DNA of 64,000 bases from Citrus sinensis (Eukaryota; Streptophyta; Magnoliopsida; Sapindales; Rutaceae). The number at the start of each line of letters is the position of its first letter. Positions within the stretch are counted from its first letter, which is position 1. The notes below the pieces were generated by a model that was not told the DNA's origin, ran no database searches, and saw nothing but the letters and a program-made list of their open reading frames with translations. Of the stretch, positions 35,901 through 49,168 are shown in pieces. The stretch spans positions 1,776,001-1,840,000 of the forward strand of contig NC_068556.1 of the NCBI RefSeq assembly GCF_022201045.2. The letters run 5' to 3'. Both the position numbers and the translations under genes were made by a program.

Positions 35901-37328
35901 GATGTCTCTAACAATAGGAGCAATAAAATAGCTGAGAACATTTGCGTTCATTGTTTGCAAGCCCTCATCCATAAAGGTAACTCTTAGAAAGCGATCCGCG
36001 AGATCTTTATACTTTCTCAGAACCCTGTTGGAGAGTTCAACTTCTGGTGGCAGACAGTATGCTTTAGTCGGAGTAATAACCAACCTTCTGACTTCAACAA
36101 TGTCATCTATCTGCTTAGGACCCTTATACAGCTCAGGATCTTTTAGTAACCATTCTTGCACAAGCTTCAGCCTCTTACAGGCATCAAACACAGGCCATTT
36201 ATAAGAATAGATGTGCTTCAATGCAGCCACATTGACCTCCCTAGATTGACCCCTCAGTAGATCAAAGAAACTGTCCGATAACTGATGTTGATTAATAATC
36301 CCTTTATGCATGACCGCGTTCACCAGAAACATTATCTCAAAGGATATCCCTTCCTCGTAATGAATACAGAAAAAGGGATCACTCATGGGCACCTCAAAAT
36401 CAGGTTCTTCTCTAATTGTAATTGGCCGGCTCAGGCTATCCACTTGCACCCTTCGTTCTCCAAGATAAGTGATGACCTTACTCAACTTCCCACGATGACG
36501 AGAAGAGATGGAAATTCGATATGAATTACATCGACCAATTGCTCCACTAGGTGTGAAATCTGTTGTTCGGATCCAAGGATCATCATCATCCAACATATCA
36601 AAAGGAACAAGCACCAGTATATCATCATCGGCAGTTCTATACCACACCCGAGGTGAAGAAGCCAGCTGCAACAAAATTGCTACACATGAGAATTCAGAAT
36701 ATTGCTTGACCAAATTGATTTCCCTCACCAAAAACTCCACCTTAAATTCACATTTAATCACTGCATGCTCAGTAGAACTTTTGAGAGCGAATGCAATATC
36801 TCTTGTAAAGCAAAATTTGCATGTACCATCAAAAGGATCCACCAGAAAATCAGTCCCAGAAGCAGGTCCTCTCCATGCAACAAAAAATTCATCCCGGCTA
36901 ACTAATGTACCAATTTCAACACACACATCAGGTAACTTGAAGGGAGTTGAAGTCCTTCCTCTCTGATTCAAGCGGAATGGATTTTCAGGGCCCAAACTGA
37001 CCTTCAATGCTTGACCATTCAGAAAGAGCTCCGTACGCCCCGCGGCATCCACTGCACGAGTTACATAGGTAGGCATGGCAAAATGCACAAATGCATGGGG
37101 CTCCACTTTCTCATAATCATCTGTTTTTCGAACTTCTGCAGTATTTGTTACAGAAAAATCAGGATACGATTCTGAAGGCGTGCAAGAAGTCTTCAACCTA
37201 CAACGCCACACACCTCCAACTTCATTTTCCAAGTATTTGACAAGCTCTGCTGCTTTAACATTTCTATCAAATCCACCAAAACTAACTTGAGCATCCACCA
37301 ATAGCTTTTCCCTTCCTTCCGGCTCCAT
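32956..37328 (-). CDS. RDR6: RNA-dependent RNA polymerase 6 (RDR6/SGS2/SDE1)
   Basis: Coding exons 34611-37328 (906 codons) and 32956-33831 join in phase 0 across a GT-AG intron, giving 1197 aa; Arabidopsis RDR6 is 1196 aa. The ATG is preceded directly by an in-frame TAA. An N-terminal RRM-like region (about residues 10-110, with VEPHAFVHFAMP) is followed by the eukaryotic RdRP domain. The catalytic motif DLDGD is at 864-868 within NEASGSDLDGDLYFV, and the C-terminal region contains HLKPKLYPDFMGKE. Length and N-terminus fit RDR6, not RDR1 or RDR2 (about 1110-1130 aa). The enzyme copies cleaved or aberrant RNAs into dsRNA with SGS3 in cytoplasmic siRNA bodies, feeding DCL4 for ta-siRNAs, transgene silencing and antiviral defence. 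No lesion is seen. Confidence 0.97.
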
Positions 37329-38260
37329 TTAGTCCAAAAAATCCACCGGTTCAATTGAAAAATATAATATAAAGTGAACTCTTCGAAGGAAAACCTGGTG
37401 CAAAAAACTAAAAGCATCAATTACAACCTGCTATCATGATATCTTCACAATTACATTCCAATTCAACACTTGAGTTAATGCAGACAATGGAATAAAACAG
37501 CATAATTGATGATAACAATAGAAAACTTCAGGGGGGTTTAATATTATGTCCAATTGGTATTAGTCATCAACACAAGGCTACAATACAACAGCTAACGAAG
37601 TTATTGCTAAGAACAGAAGAATGTAGTATAACCAAAAAGTCAGCTCCCATTACTATTCATTCATTGCAAGCTAAATAACTCTAAAAACGCAGAAAGCATA
37701 AAATCTATTATACTCACTTTTCTTACAGTTTCTCAGCCGCTACAACTACGATGAACCAAGCCCAACAACAAATATCAAACTGCACTAGATCAATGAGAAG
37801 ATAATGCTGACCTAAGTCAAAATTATATCTCTATCGGTTTAAATCACAATCAGCCTTCAACAGTAACAATTGTTCAAGAGCAAAACATAAAAAAGAGGTC
37901 ACATTTCACCTCTTTGAACACCAGTAGCTTCAGATAAGATAAAAGATTAACAAAATTGTGTGGTTTCATATAATTTAAATCAATTTCGGCATTTTACATC
38001 ATCTGCGCGTAGAAAGATCGGAGCTTTGGAACTTGATTTGAGAAACGTAAGAAAATGCACAATTTCAATTTTTATTTTTTTTCCCGCACTTTCTCGGAAA
38101 ATAAAGTGAGACGTTTAGAAATGGAAACGGCAGTTACCTTCCTTGAGAATGGCGATCGATGATACAACTTGAGGGACTGAGAGAGAGTGTGTGAGTTTGG
38201 TGTTAATTGCTCGAAGAGACTGAGAAGCATAAATGAAAGTAGTGTGGTTCCATTTTATAT
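37329..38260 (-). other. RDR6 5'-UTR with a predicted leader intron
   Basis: On the minus strand a good acceptor (TTTTTTGCACCAG) ends at 37395, leaving a 66-nt leader segment 37329-37394 before the ATG. A donor AAG/GTAACTG places the end of an upstream non-coding exon at 38138. The implied leader intron is about 740 nt and AT-rich. The start of transcription, near 38200-38260, is approximate. The evidence is splice consensus only. Confidence 0.55.
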
Positions 38261-38884
38261 GTATCTTCTTCACTGTGTCTCCTTCTCAAGCAAGTTTGTC
38301 AAGGTGGATTTTTCTTTTTCTTTTTCTCTTTTTTTTTTTAAATATTTTTTTATCCTCACTTCCGCGACGATTACACGGAGATCTTAATTTCAACGGCCAA
38401 GATTAACTTGATTAAGCGAATTTTGAAAATATTAATTCTATTGACGAGCGATTCGATGATTTAATATAATGGTGGTGATTAATGAATGTGATAAGAAAGA
38501 AGCGTGGGCTCGATCAGCTTACATGAATTTTTTTTTTTTAATTTTACTGAATTTTGACTTCTAGGCAAAAACTAAATACATACAAATTCTTTAATACAAT
38601 ATAAATGTGAATGGGAAGAACTTTAGTTGCCATATCTGCTCACGCGCATAAATTATTCCATGTTGTTTTACTTTTCATATCACCTTCTTTCAGAAGTTAG
38701 CATCATTTGGTGATCGACTTTTTGAGTATTTTATTTTTTACATGCATACATACATGTGTGTTTGTGTGTGTGTATGTATGTATGTATGTATGTGTACATG
38801 TATATATATGTATGTATGTATTAGTGTACCAAATTTGTCCATTTGTCATGTTAAGTGGAACTAATAATAAATACTAGTGACCAA
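38261..38884. other. RDR6 upstream region
   Basis: Promoter-side sequence of RDR6 without a recognisable exon. It holds pyrimidine-rich tracts (38300-38350) and a TGTATGTATG-type repeat near 38755-38825. Confidence 0.5.
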
Positions 38885-39178
38885 TGGGCCTTTGGTCCAA
38901 TGGGAGAAGCCTTGTACTTACAATGTTGAGTGCAAGGGTTCGAGCCTCCATAAGAGCATTATGGAGGCTAGTTTCAGTTCTTCCTCAATTATCAATTAAT
39001 TGAGTGGAGACAGTCTCTCCCTTACGAAATATGAGTGGAGCAGGCACTCCTCGAATATTAGAGAGAGTTTAAAATATCTGGGTATATACTTCAGTGTGTC
39101 AATGTATGGTGGTAGTCCCAGTTATATAGTATAATTGTAAATATTAATTGTAATATCTGATGTAATGTCAGTAATAAA
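38885..39178 (+). mobile_element. SINE-like repeat, copy B
   Basis: Better-preserved partner of 18081-18358. A Pol III A-box-like TGGTCCAATGGG (38893-38904) is followed 32 bp later by the perfect B box GGTTCGAGCC (38937-38946). The ~230-bp body ends in the AATGTCAGTAAT phrase shared with copy A. The tRNA-like head plus an unrelated body is the layout of plant SINEs. No clear target duplication or poly-A tail was seen. Confidence 0.65.
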
Positions 39179-42100
39179 TCTGTTCATCAAATTTATTATA
39201 AGTTAGTTTAGAGTTCTAGACTCACTTATATTCGGAAATAGTTTCTTTACTCACATTAGTGGTAGAGATATTTATTACACTTGATTATTGGCATTGGGAG
39301 AGAAATGATTGAGTCCTCATGAGGGGACTCAAGCCGTTGCTCTCCCATCAGCGAAGGCAATAGTTTGCTACTTAGCCAAAAAGTTAATTTGTATTAAGTT
39401 ATAAATTCTAAGGCATTACATGTCGTTTATAAAATCATCTCATAACTTACATGTGGTTTTATACTCAAGACATAGATGTCGTGTCGTATATATCTTACTC
39501 CAAAGTAAAACTTTATGTTTTGTCATTTACAGCTTCATTATATACAAAACATATCGTACTATTTAAGGATATAGATGTCATTTCATTTTAATTTTGGGAA
39601 CATAAATGACATATTGTAAATGTTTATTCTATTGTAAAAGTATATCCTTACAAAATGATAAAATAATTATAGTGGTGGTCATTTTATAAGAATAAATTTG
39701 ACTTTTTAATAAATAATGGATAGATATTATAAACAACAAATATAAAAATCGAACAAATTTTAACTTTTATAATATTTTTGATAATAGAATAATTTTAAAA
39801 TTAGATGACCAAGTCATCTAAATCTCAAATGAGTTGGGTGTCTTGGTATGTAATGGTAACGTTCTCACTCTCAAGAGAACATGCTTTTTTCTTGTTGGAG
39901 AGAAAAGAAAGAAAGAAAAAAAAAAAGCACATGTTTTTGTTCCCTCCGTCAATTTGAGAATCATTTTCTTTAAATGAAAGAAGGAAGGAAGTCATCATGG
40001 CTGTGCCATCAGCCACGATATGTGGTAGCTTCAAGTCAAGTTCGATGTGATAAATTAATAATTCATTAAACTTATTAAAATATAAAATTTTAGAAAAATC
40101 TCAATTTTTTATTGACCCAATTAATACATAAATGAACAATTAATTAATTTAAAATTAAATACATATAATATGTTTATAACACTTTTATAAAATAAGTTTC
40201 TAGTGTTGCTTACTTGTTCTTGAAATAAATTTTATCTTGAATCTCATTTCTAATTTTTTTGTAATGCTGAAAGAAGTTTCAACATGGCATTGTTGCTTTG
40301 CAACAAGAAATTATTCAATGTCACTGTCACATTAAGTGCTTCCTTGCACAAGAAGGACCTTTTAATGGAACTTTCATCTTCAATTTCTTCTTCTTTATCA
40401 TTTTTTATTATAAATTTAATAATTTGATCATTACTCAAAATTAAAATCGTATTATACAATTTGATAGAATTACTTTCGAATTGTATTCTATACTTCATAA
40501 AAATTCTTATTTCAGACACGATATTCTCTTTATAAATTAATAATTATTAATTTATCGATATATCAATATTCGCTAAATTAATAAATTTTTTATGGTCTTT
40601 CAAAGCTATTATTTTATCGGGATTCTATTTTAATTAATTTTAACCTTCGAAAAAATATACCTTAAGTTGGACTACCTATACTATTTTAATTCTATTTGGA
40701 CTCATCTAGTCCAATCTCAAAGTCTAAATATGTTGGAATTTGCCTAATTTTAGATAAGTCTGAATAAAAATCTATGAAAAATCTTGAGTATTTTACATGC
40801 ATTGTTTTTTTTTATAATTAATTTATTGTCAAATGTATCTTTCAATCAATCGTTGAATTTAAATTCAAAGTAAAAATGGAGCAATAACAAAATTTGTCAA
40901 TAAAGAATTAAGAATAGGAGTCTTATTCTAAAAAAAAATTAAAAACAATTTTTAAAACATGGGTAGGCTCTGATAAAGCCTAAATTTGAGCCAAACCCAA
41001 AAAGGGTCAGGCTAGGCTCGACAATAATTCTGAAAGGCCGGACTTTTAGACGGTTATAATTCTTCATTTCAATCATAGGGTTGGCTTGAGCTTGATCGGC
41101 CCAAGGCCAAGTGTCTTCTTATTTTCACAAATAAAATTTATTTAACTCATCAAGGCTTCAAATTCGATATATGTAAGCAAATTTTGAACACTAGACTTCT
41201 TATATCACTCCTTAAAATCTTTATCAATTGAAGCAAGTTTTTATTTATTTTTTTCACGGGCAAAACTTTGAAAGAGAAAGAAAATGCTAATTGAAAACCA
41301 GGGTACTAAGTGTTTAGTGCGATGATTAAACAAAACAATATTAGTACATACAATAATTCCCAAAATTAAAATTAAGTACATCTAAAATAGTCCTAAAATT
41401 GAATACGTCTAAATATCCATCTAAAATTATACCAAAATTACATAATTTTCACAAGAAATGGAAGCCTCACACTTTCGCTTAGATAATATTATTAGATAAA
41501 CTACTTAACTAAAAGGTATAAGGGCGGGGTTATATGCACTCTAAAAATTACTTTTAATACTCATATTTTTATTAAAATTTTTATCATAATAATACCCATG
41601 ATATAAATTACTATTAAGGATACTTTGTTATAAGCATATATAATAGAATTACTCCAACTACTCATTTAGGCGCCAAAATTAATTTAATTTTCTTATCATT
41701 TTAAAACTTAATTTTTTTCCAAATACTTTGAATAAATATTTACAAAAGAAACTCAATATGTCTGAAGATTTTAACTTTAAGGAGGTATGTGTGATCCTTT
41801 TGATTTTTTTAGTTAACAACAGAAAGAATCTTTAATGATTAAAGATATGACAATCACCAACCATCTTCCTTGTTCTTCAGTGTTCCCGATTTTCTCCATT
41901 TTGAATGAGTAGTTCATGATGTTGCTCTCATTGTCATAAGTGGTTTATAAGCTTCAATGGTTAATTGGACTTTTTATTTGCAAGACATGGCTTTAACTCG
42001 AACTTTCCATGTTAATTAAGAATGTGTAATGGATTATACTAATGAATTTATCAATCAGGAGGTGAGTTTCATTTCAGAATTCAATATTGAATAAATATTT

Positions 42101-42793
42101 TATAATTTGTTACCTTCATTAGACTTCGATAGCAAATTAGAATCTGAATACCATCGTCATTGGAAGCTTCAAACTCTGCTTACCTTCTGGTTTTAGGTTG
42201 GTACTTGATTAACTTATGGCAAAGAGATAAATCTTCTGCAGATAGAAAACTGTGAATAATGCAATGCGCACTTATTCTTTACTGAATCTATCAATCATGA
42301 GGTGATATCCTATCCCACCTATAGCAATCAATTGGCAAAGATTTCATAGTTTTTTTGTGTCAAAGGATGGGAGATGATGTATATTTCTTGCATGCAACAT
42401 TTCAAGGAAGTAACTGGTGGCGATGTATCTACGAAAGAAATAACAATATATGTTGACAGCAATTCTCAATAAGTTTTTTGATATATCTTTGTTTGAAAGA
42501 TTAATTATTTTTGTATGACTATAATTACTTCTTTTTCAGTTATATAATAATGATATTAAACAAGTTTATATTAGTTAATTGATTTATTTACTTGGTTTAT
42601 AATGTTTATTTCTTACTATCTTTTCATTGGTAAAATATTTTGATGGGTTTTGTTAGCTACTCCTATTTTGTTATCTATCATTTTTTATTTATTGGCGAAT
42701 TTTATTATATAAGCAATAATTAAATTTTAATAATAAAAAAGTATTTAGAGAAAATTTTTTGAGTGTGTATAGTATTTTCACAAGTGTGTAGAG
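39179..42793. other. Long intergenic repeat-rich region, no gene
   Basis: AT-rich and without recognisable exons. A segment at 39270-39390 carries, on the minus strand, a tRNA-like pair of boxes (TGGCTAAGTAGC and CTTGAGTCCCC). GGCTAGGCTCG/GGCCCAAGGCC sequence at 40970-41110 resembles subterminal parts of hAT-like elements. The minus-strand frame at 40250-40519 is not recognisable. Confidence 0.5.
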
Positions 42794-42798
42794 CGTAC

Positions 42799-44342
42799 TG
42801 TTGGGAAAATATGCTCTTTAAAAGCATATGTGTTTATTTAATTGTAATAAACAATTTTTCTGATTAATAAAATAGATGAGGTATTTTATTCAAATATCTT
42901 AATTGCATTAATATTTGTATTAAAGTCCATTTAATCATATTATATGTATTTATGTGATCACCATGTGGATTCACAGAAGATATAAATACAAGTTATCTTA
43001 TGATTAAATAAATTTAGTTCGCAGTTGATAAATAAAGTTGGGCACTTTATTTAGGTATAGACTGTAATAAATTCATTGAATGATTTGTCTTAATCATGTA
43101 TGAATTTGTTGATGTAGTACGACTACATTGAACATGATCACATATGAGATTTCATTAACTTTGTAATAACTGTCAGACTTATTAAATCTCATAGGCATTG
43201 ATTTTACTGTAATCTTAATCTTGAGTTAATTATGATTTCATGATTGTAATTGTTATTCCATTTGAGTTACCAATGGGTACGACACATCCTTGTGGTCAAG
43301 ATTCGTCGGCATCTTGGTGGGAGCAATTATGAGTATTGGAGTTATGGATTAACAATATAGAATTTGTACAACACATCTCTTGATGGGTTTTCGGCACTTG
43401 ATCATAGAATTCTCTGGTCAGAGTGTGTCAACATATTTAATATGTTGAAAATGATCATTAGAGAAAACCAGTAAGGATCAAGGAATAAGATGTTATTAAA
43501 TCGATTGGACAGTTGAGATATCAATTTAATTAACGATGTGGTACAAAGGATTGTGCAGTAAAGAAATCAATGTGGCTTGGGACGAATTATTATTCGAGCA
43601 TACAATTATGTAAGTCAGTTCCAATCTTTTAGTGAAGTAGATTTGGAATTAAATAATTAGGCTAGTTTAATTACATGCCTAATTGTTATAGCCACTATTG
43701 TATGTTCCCAAATGATCCACGGGTTAGCTCATTTAATTGACTGCACCACTACTGGACTAATAAGTAAGATAACTAGTTATTTGGGTCAAAAGCCTAAATA
43801 TATCATTTAGTGGTAGGCTCCATTTAATTAGCTTTTGTATAAGGGGCCTTATGTTATTTTACAAGGTGGGTCCCCTATTAAAAAGAAAATAAAGTGAATT
43901 TTATTTAGGGCATTATTTGGAGCCTAGGGTTTTCACTAAAGGGAGATATATAAGGCTCATTTTCTCAAAAGAAAAAGGAGAAGCCACTTTATACAGATCA
44001 GAGAATAAGATTTTTCTCTCTATTGTTGAGAGAAAAATTTTGTCGTGCTAGTTGCTTTGGTAGTGATAAAGGCGCCCACACGTCAAGTGCAGATCGAACC
44101 TGAGTCATAACCTGGAAGATCATTGGAGACAGTTCATGATCTAACAAGCGTGGTGGTGACAGATCGTGATCTAACAGGAGTGGTGGTGGCGGATCGTGAT
44201 CTAGGAGCTTAAATCACTTCAGCGGAAAAAGCCAACTCGGATTTTCAAGGTACGATTTCTGGATTACGTATTCCTATATATTATATGAGAGCGGTCTTCA
44301 AAAGGTTTTATAAAATTTTAAAAACCTGATTTTTTCCTAACA
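42799..44342 (+). mobile_element. Large solo LTR, 1544 bp, with 5-bp target duplication
   Basis: It begins TGTTGGGAAAATA and ends TTTTTTCCTAACA; the ends are inverted repeats. It is flanked by a perfect CGTAC duplication (42794-42798, 44343-44347). A TATA box (TATATAA, 43947-43953) precedes a likely transcript start. Three 30-bp tandem units lie at 44128-44212. No primer binding site, gag-pol or second LTR lies inside, so it is a solo LTR, by length and ends perhaps of a SIRE/Maximus-like copia group (tentative). Confidence 0.87.
44128..44212. repeat. Three 30-bp tandem units inside the solo LTR
   Basis: Units start at 44128, 44158 and 44188 and share GATCGTGATCTA (the first has GTTCATGATCTA) followed by GGTGGTGG. 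The third is partial. They lie downstream of the LTR TATA box. Confidence 0.8.
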
Positions 44343-44347
44343 CGTAC

Positions 44348-47300
44348 AAAGTTTAATTATTTTTTAAAATTAATTAATAAATGTGCATAGTAATAGAGTG
44401 TTTGGAATAATTTATAAAGTGCATATAATCCTTCTCAAAGTATAAGCTCTTACATAAAATCTTTAGGCTCATTTAAAAGGTTTTTTTTTTTGGAGTGCCG
44501 CTTTTCACACCTTTTAAAATCGTTACAACACCCTATTTTTTTTCCAATAATAATTCTGAACTTCTATTGTTACTTGAAAAATTAAATAGAAAGACAAATA
44601 TGAATTTAATTAAACTAAAATGTATTTACAAATTATGAACCCCTAACTGTTCTTTAATGGATCCTCATATATGATATAATTAATCTTTTTATATAATTAA
44701 TATAATTTTTAATTTTGTATATAAAATCAAAATGATTTGGAAACAGTGATGACGTAAATTACCTAATACTAACAATTTTATTACGGAAACAATATGTTTA
44801 TAATCTAATTAATTTATTATCCATAACAGTAAAATTTAATTAAAATTCCATTGTATCTTATGTCTTTTTTTTGGGTCCCTCTATGGCGCCGTAATTTTTT
44901 TTACTGTATTAATAGTGTAACAACTTTGTACCATTAGATGTAATCAATGGTACACATTATTTTTAATAATGAAAATATTTAATTATTTCAAAAATGTTAT
45001 AACCAGTTAACAAACCGGTTGCAAAACCTATTTTAAATTTAAAAGGAATGAAAATAGAGATACAATAAAACTCAACCTCCTTCTTTATCTCATAAAATTC
45101 GTCATCTGTTTATCTCCTATGTTGTTGTATTGAAATTGGATTCTTGAATGCTGTCTCAGTTCACGAATGATTAACCGTGTCAAATCGTAAACTTGTTCTT
45201 ATAATTCAACTTTTTCTCCATTTCTTGCCATGTCTATTTGATAGGTAGGCTTTTAAATTTATTGCTCGATGGTGACATTAGACAAGGAATCATAGATTTG
45301 ATGTTCTTTGTTGTACTAAATTCATATCAAATCTTGCTTTGATGCTATAATATATTTAGTTACTACCTTACCTTTTCTTTTTTCACATTTGAAAACAAAT
45401 TCTTTTTATTCGTAGGATTACATAAAGTGCGCAGCCCTAAAGTTTGAACTTCAAAGGATAAAGTTGCATTGCAGCATGTTAAGCAGCAAAGCTTCTTCGC
45501 TGCATTAGATAGAAGACAAAATAACCTAAATCAGTGAATCAAGTGCAGCCAAGACTTGACTGAGTCAGCAGTTAACCACCAATCGTTTAAGAAAGAGGGG
45601 CAAAGCAAGATGAGGCCCACTTATTAATCTTAGCCTCTGATTCCATTCTCCTTTTCTCCGCCCCGATTTGATTATCTCCAGCAGCGACGCTAAAGGTTAA
45701 ACTGGCATGATCTTGCCCACATATGAGTGTAGTTTTTTTTTTTTTTTTTGATTACATGGAAATGAACTAATTACTACAGCTGAAGCATGCAAAACAAGAT
45801 TAGAAGCACAATACTTTTAGGATCTGAAGGGGCAAATTTTTTTTTCAAGTTTGTTATATGTCCTTTTGTGAAGACCTGAAGATTCCAGAGTCAGATTAAT
45901 AATTTTGCCTCTCTTAGGCTTTATGCGGTGGGAATAAAGTGGCTAACAAATCGTATTTGTCAAAACAAAACCGTCTGTATCATGGGGTTGGCTCAATTCG
46001 GAGAAATTTTAGTGACCACCCCTATAATTTTAAATATTCTCACAATTTCACTTGAACAACATATTTTGTTTAATTCCACAAAATTCATACGTACATTTAA
46101 ATACATTTTAAAATTTATTTTACTATGTATCCTACGCCATTCATTATTGGTTTTTTGTAATTTTATCAAGTTGTAATTTTAGGCCAAACATGAAAGGGTT
46201 TCAACATTTAATTAATTTGAAAATTCAATGTGAAACTCAAAATTGCTAAAATATTACTTAAATCATATCCTTAATGTTATAAGATAACTCGATTATTATC
46301 ATGTAATCAAACTAATTTCAAAATCTATCGATCGAATATATTATGTACTGTTAGATTATTTTATTCTAATGCATGGCCATGGAATAACCTTTGATTTCTC
46401 ATGGTATATTTATTGGTTTACTAGCTTATAAAACCATATGCAAATGTTGAAAATTGGACTACTATATGAAATATCATGTGATATATCTCATTTGACCTTA
46501 GATTAATGTGTCAAATGTTCATAAAGGATGGTTTACTTCATCAGTCTGCGAATTAACTTTTAATAATATTTATATTTCACATATCAATTCATAATACATT
46601 AGGGTAAATACGATTTTAATTTCCCACCTATCAATAAATAAGGATAAATAGAAGTACTGAATATGTATACATTTGTGTATTACGTCATATGTTTTAATAA
46701 AGAGAATCACCTTTACTAACTTTTTTTCCATAGCATTTTTATTACATTTTACCAGTTGTCTTTTATAATACTATTTTGTAAAAGAACACTAAAATTGACT
46801 ACTCGAAAATGTCTTTATATTTTTTTATTACATTTTACATTAAAGTTGTAGTACATTATAAATGCTAAGCTTAGTTTTTAATAACATAACACCTTAATAA
46901 AATCAACATCTTAAGTGCGATGTATGATATAAAATGATATAGTACTTCAAATAGGCTACAAAATTAATAGTAAAAAGACCATTCACGCTTCTAAATTTTA
47001 TTTAAATGGTCATACAAAACTCCTTAAATTAAAAAATATAATACATAACATAAGATAAAATTTTATAAAATATTTTTAATTTTAAAAATTTTATTTTTAA
47101 CATTATTATTTTTCATATTCTTTTATTATTAGTTTGTCATATTCTTTTTAATAATATTAAAATCTACTTGACATACTAATAAAATTAATTAATTATACCT
47201 AACATTCACAATAATTTATAAAATTAACAATATCTTATTTAATTATGTCTATATTAATATCAATCTTAAGATCAATTTTTGGATTAATAGATTTTAGTTC

Positions 47301-48410
47301 ATTCGTCAAGATAGACTAATAATAACTTAATATTAACAAATTTTTTATTGTACATGTTATTTTATCAATTATATTTATTGTAACACTTTATTTGTATCAT
47401 ATGATTTTTATTTATTATTTTTATTCTATTACTATATTTATATTTATTTAGATTGATTTAGTCAAAACGTATAATAGTCATTTACGAAATTAAGAGGGTC
47501 TATGTGACTATTTATGAAACTAAAGGAACATGTATAATTATTTTAGCAAATCTTAGGGGTGTGAGTGGTTTTTTCAGAAATTAATATTGATTTAAAATTA
47601 AAAAATTAATATTTACCTGCAACCTATAAGTTACCTGCTATATTTTAATTAATTATCTAATTATCTATTATATTAAATGAATGATTCAGATTAAAACTCT
47701 TATATCTAAGGGTCCACATTAGTCCCACTATCAATACTGTAAAAATAAATACAGCATCATAAAGAAATCCCTTTTTTGTAATATAAAAAAAAAAGAGATA
47801 TAAAAATGAAAAGTAGGATGCCTTAAGAGTTTTAAAGGGGTGTTAGAAGTTTTCAGTGAAAAGCCCAAATATTTGGTGTAATATATATGCAATTCATCAT
47901 CTCAGGTCATAAATTTCGATAAGTAAAGTTGAGACAGTGAGTCTTAGGAAAGAAAAAATCTCGATAAAATATATGCAATTTATACACAGTTCGGTATTTA
48001 AACATAAATATATAATATAATCACATAGAAATTAATATATAAAAAGAGCAAAAATATTATAACATTTTCAACAGCAATATAATTCATAAGATGTATAGTG
48101 TGCATTCGTATAGATTCTATGCAATGCACTTGTAATTCAAAATCGAACATCTTTTGCTTTAAGCAATTTGAAAAAGAAAGATGCTTTGACCTTATCTATT
48201 ACAAATACAAAAACGAAATCCAAGTTTATAAATTGATAGGCCACCATTCCTAAACCACCCACTAACTTCTACTTTATATATCATTATCATTTATCGTGAA
48301 GAGGTGTGTTCTTTAAACAATTCTTTGTCCCTGTTTGTCGACTCCATGGCTTTCTATGTTCTGAGAAGGCGTTTTGAGCCCACCACCATAACAAAACATG
48401 CTTTACATAT
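44348..48410. other. Long AT-rich intergenic region, no gene
   Basis: I see no exon with recognisable homology on either strand. Short frames (for example 45928-46176) are unfamiliar. Very AT-rich sequence around 46980-47460 is consistent with decayed transposons. Confidence 0.5.
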
Positions 48411-48887
48411 AATTAATATTTACCAAACACTTTAGTACTATAACTTAAAAGTTACAGTTGTCTAATTTCAATCCCAAACAGGCTAAAAATTAGATAGGGG
48501 TGAAATTGTATTCTTGTAATTGAGGTGGAATATATGTAGAGACAAGCTATAACTATAAAACAAATATTAATAAATATAATTTTTAAATAATATTTTTTGA
48601 CAAAACTATTAAAGATATATAATAAATTTTTCATCAAACAAGTAAAAAATTATATCAATATTACTTTTAAGCTATAATAATTAATATTTACCAAACAATT
48701 TAGTGCTCTGACTTAAAAAGTTACAATTGCCCAATTTTAATACTAAACATGCCATAAATTAGGTAGGAGTGAAATTGTCTTCTTCTAATTGAGGTGCAAT
48801 AGATATTCTTCTGATATTATGAAAGAATAAAAATTATGAGTCTCTTCTAATAAAATTAGATAGGAGTGAAATTGTCTTCTTATAATT
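48411..48887. repeat. Direct repeats upstream of the SPX gene
   Basis: A ~120-bp unit at 48411-48533 recurs at 48680-48803 (shared TTAATATTTACCAAACA, TAGTGCT/TAGTACT, GTTACA, GGAGTGAAATTGT-type phrases, TAATTGAGGTG). A third partial copy of its end is at about 48857-48887. Confidence 0.7.
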
Positions 48888-49038
48888 TATAATTCAGGAT
48901 AATAAAAAAAAACTAACGAGATATCTTTTCGAAAAAATAAATAAACAAATAAAATAAGAAGATACCTGCTTATTAGATAAAATCCAAAACATAAGGGACC
49001 TAAGCATTATTATCCCAAAATATTTTTTCAGACTCAGA

Positions 49039-49046
49039 GGATATTC
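49039..49046. promoter_or_regulatory. P1BS element 1 (PHR1 binding site)
   Basis: GGATATTC fits the P1BS consensus GNATATNC, 123 bp upstream of the SPX ATG. PHR1-type MYB-CC factors bind this site in phosphate-starvation genes. Confidence 0.75.
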
Positions 49047-49070
49047 TTATTCGAAAATGCACAATCCGAG

Positions 49071-49078
49071 GAATATTC
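49071..49078. promoter_or_regulatory. P1BS element 2 (PHR1 binding site)
   Basis: GAATATTC is a perfectly palindromic match to GNATATNC, 91 bp upstream of the ATG and 32 bp (about three helical turns) from the first site. Confidence 0.8.
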
Positions 49079-49168
49079 CAAATTCCACACTCAAATAAAA
49101 ACAACGGTATTTTCCTCTTCCAATAACTTTACTTTTTATTTTACGACGACCAAACGAGAGGGCTAACG

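Noticed and set aside
32956-37328. Assignment of the RNA-dependent RNA polymerase as RDR1
   Set aside because: The 1197-aa length, N-terminal sequence and single coding intron fit RDR6; RDR1 and RDR2 are about 1110-1130 aa.
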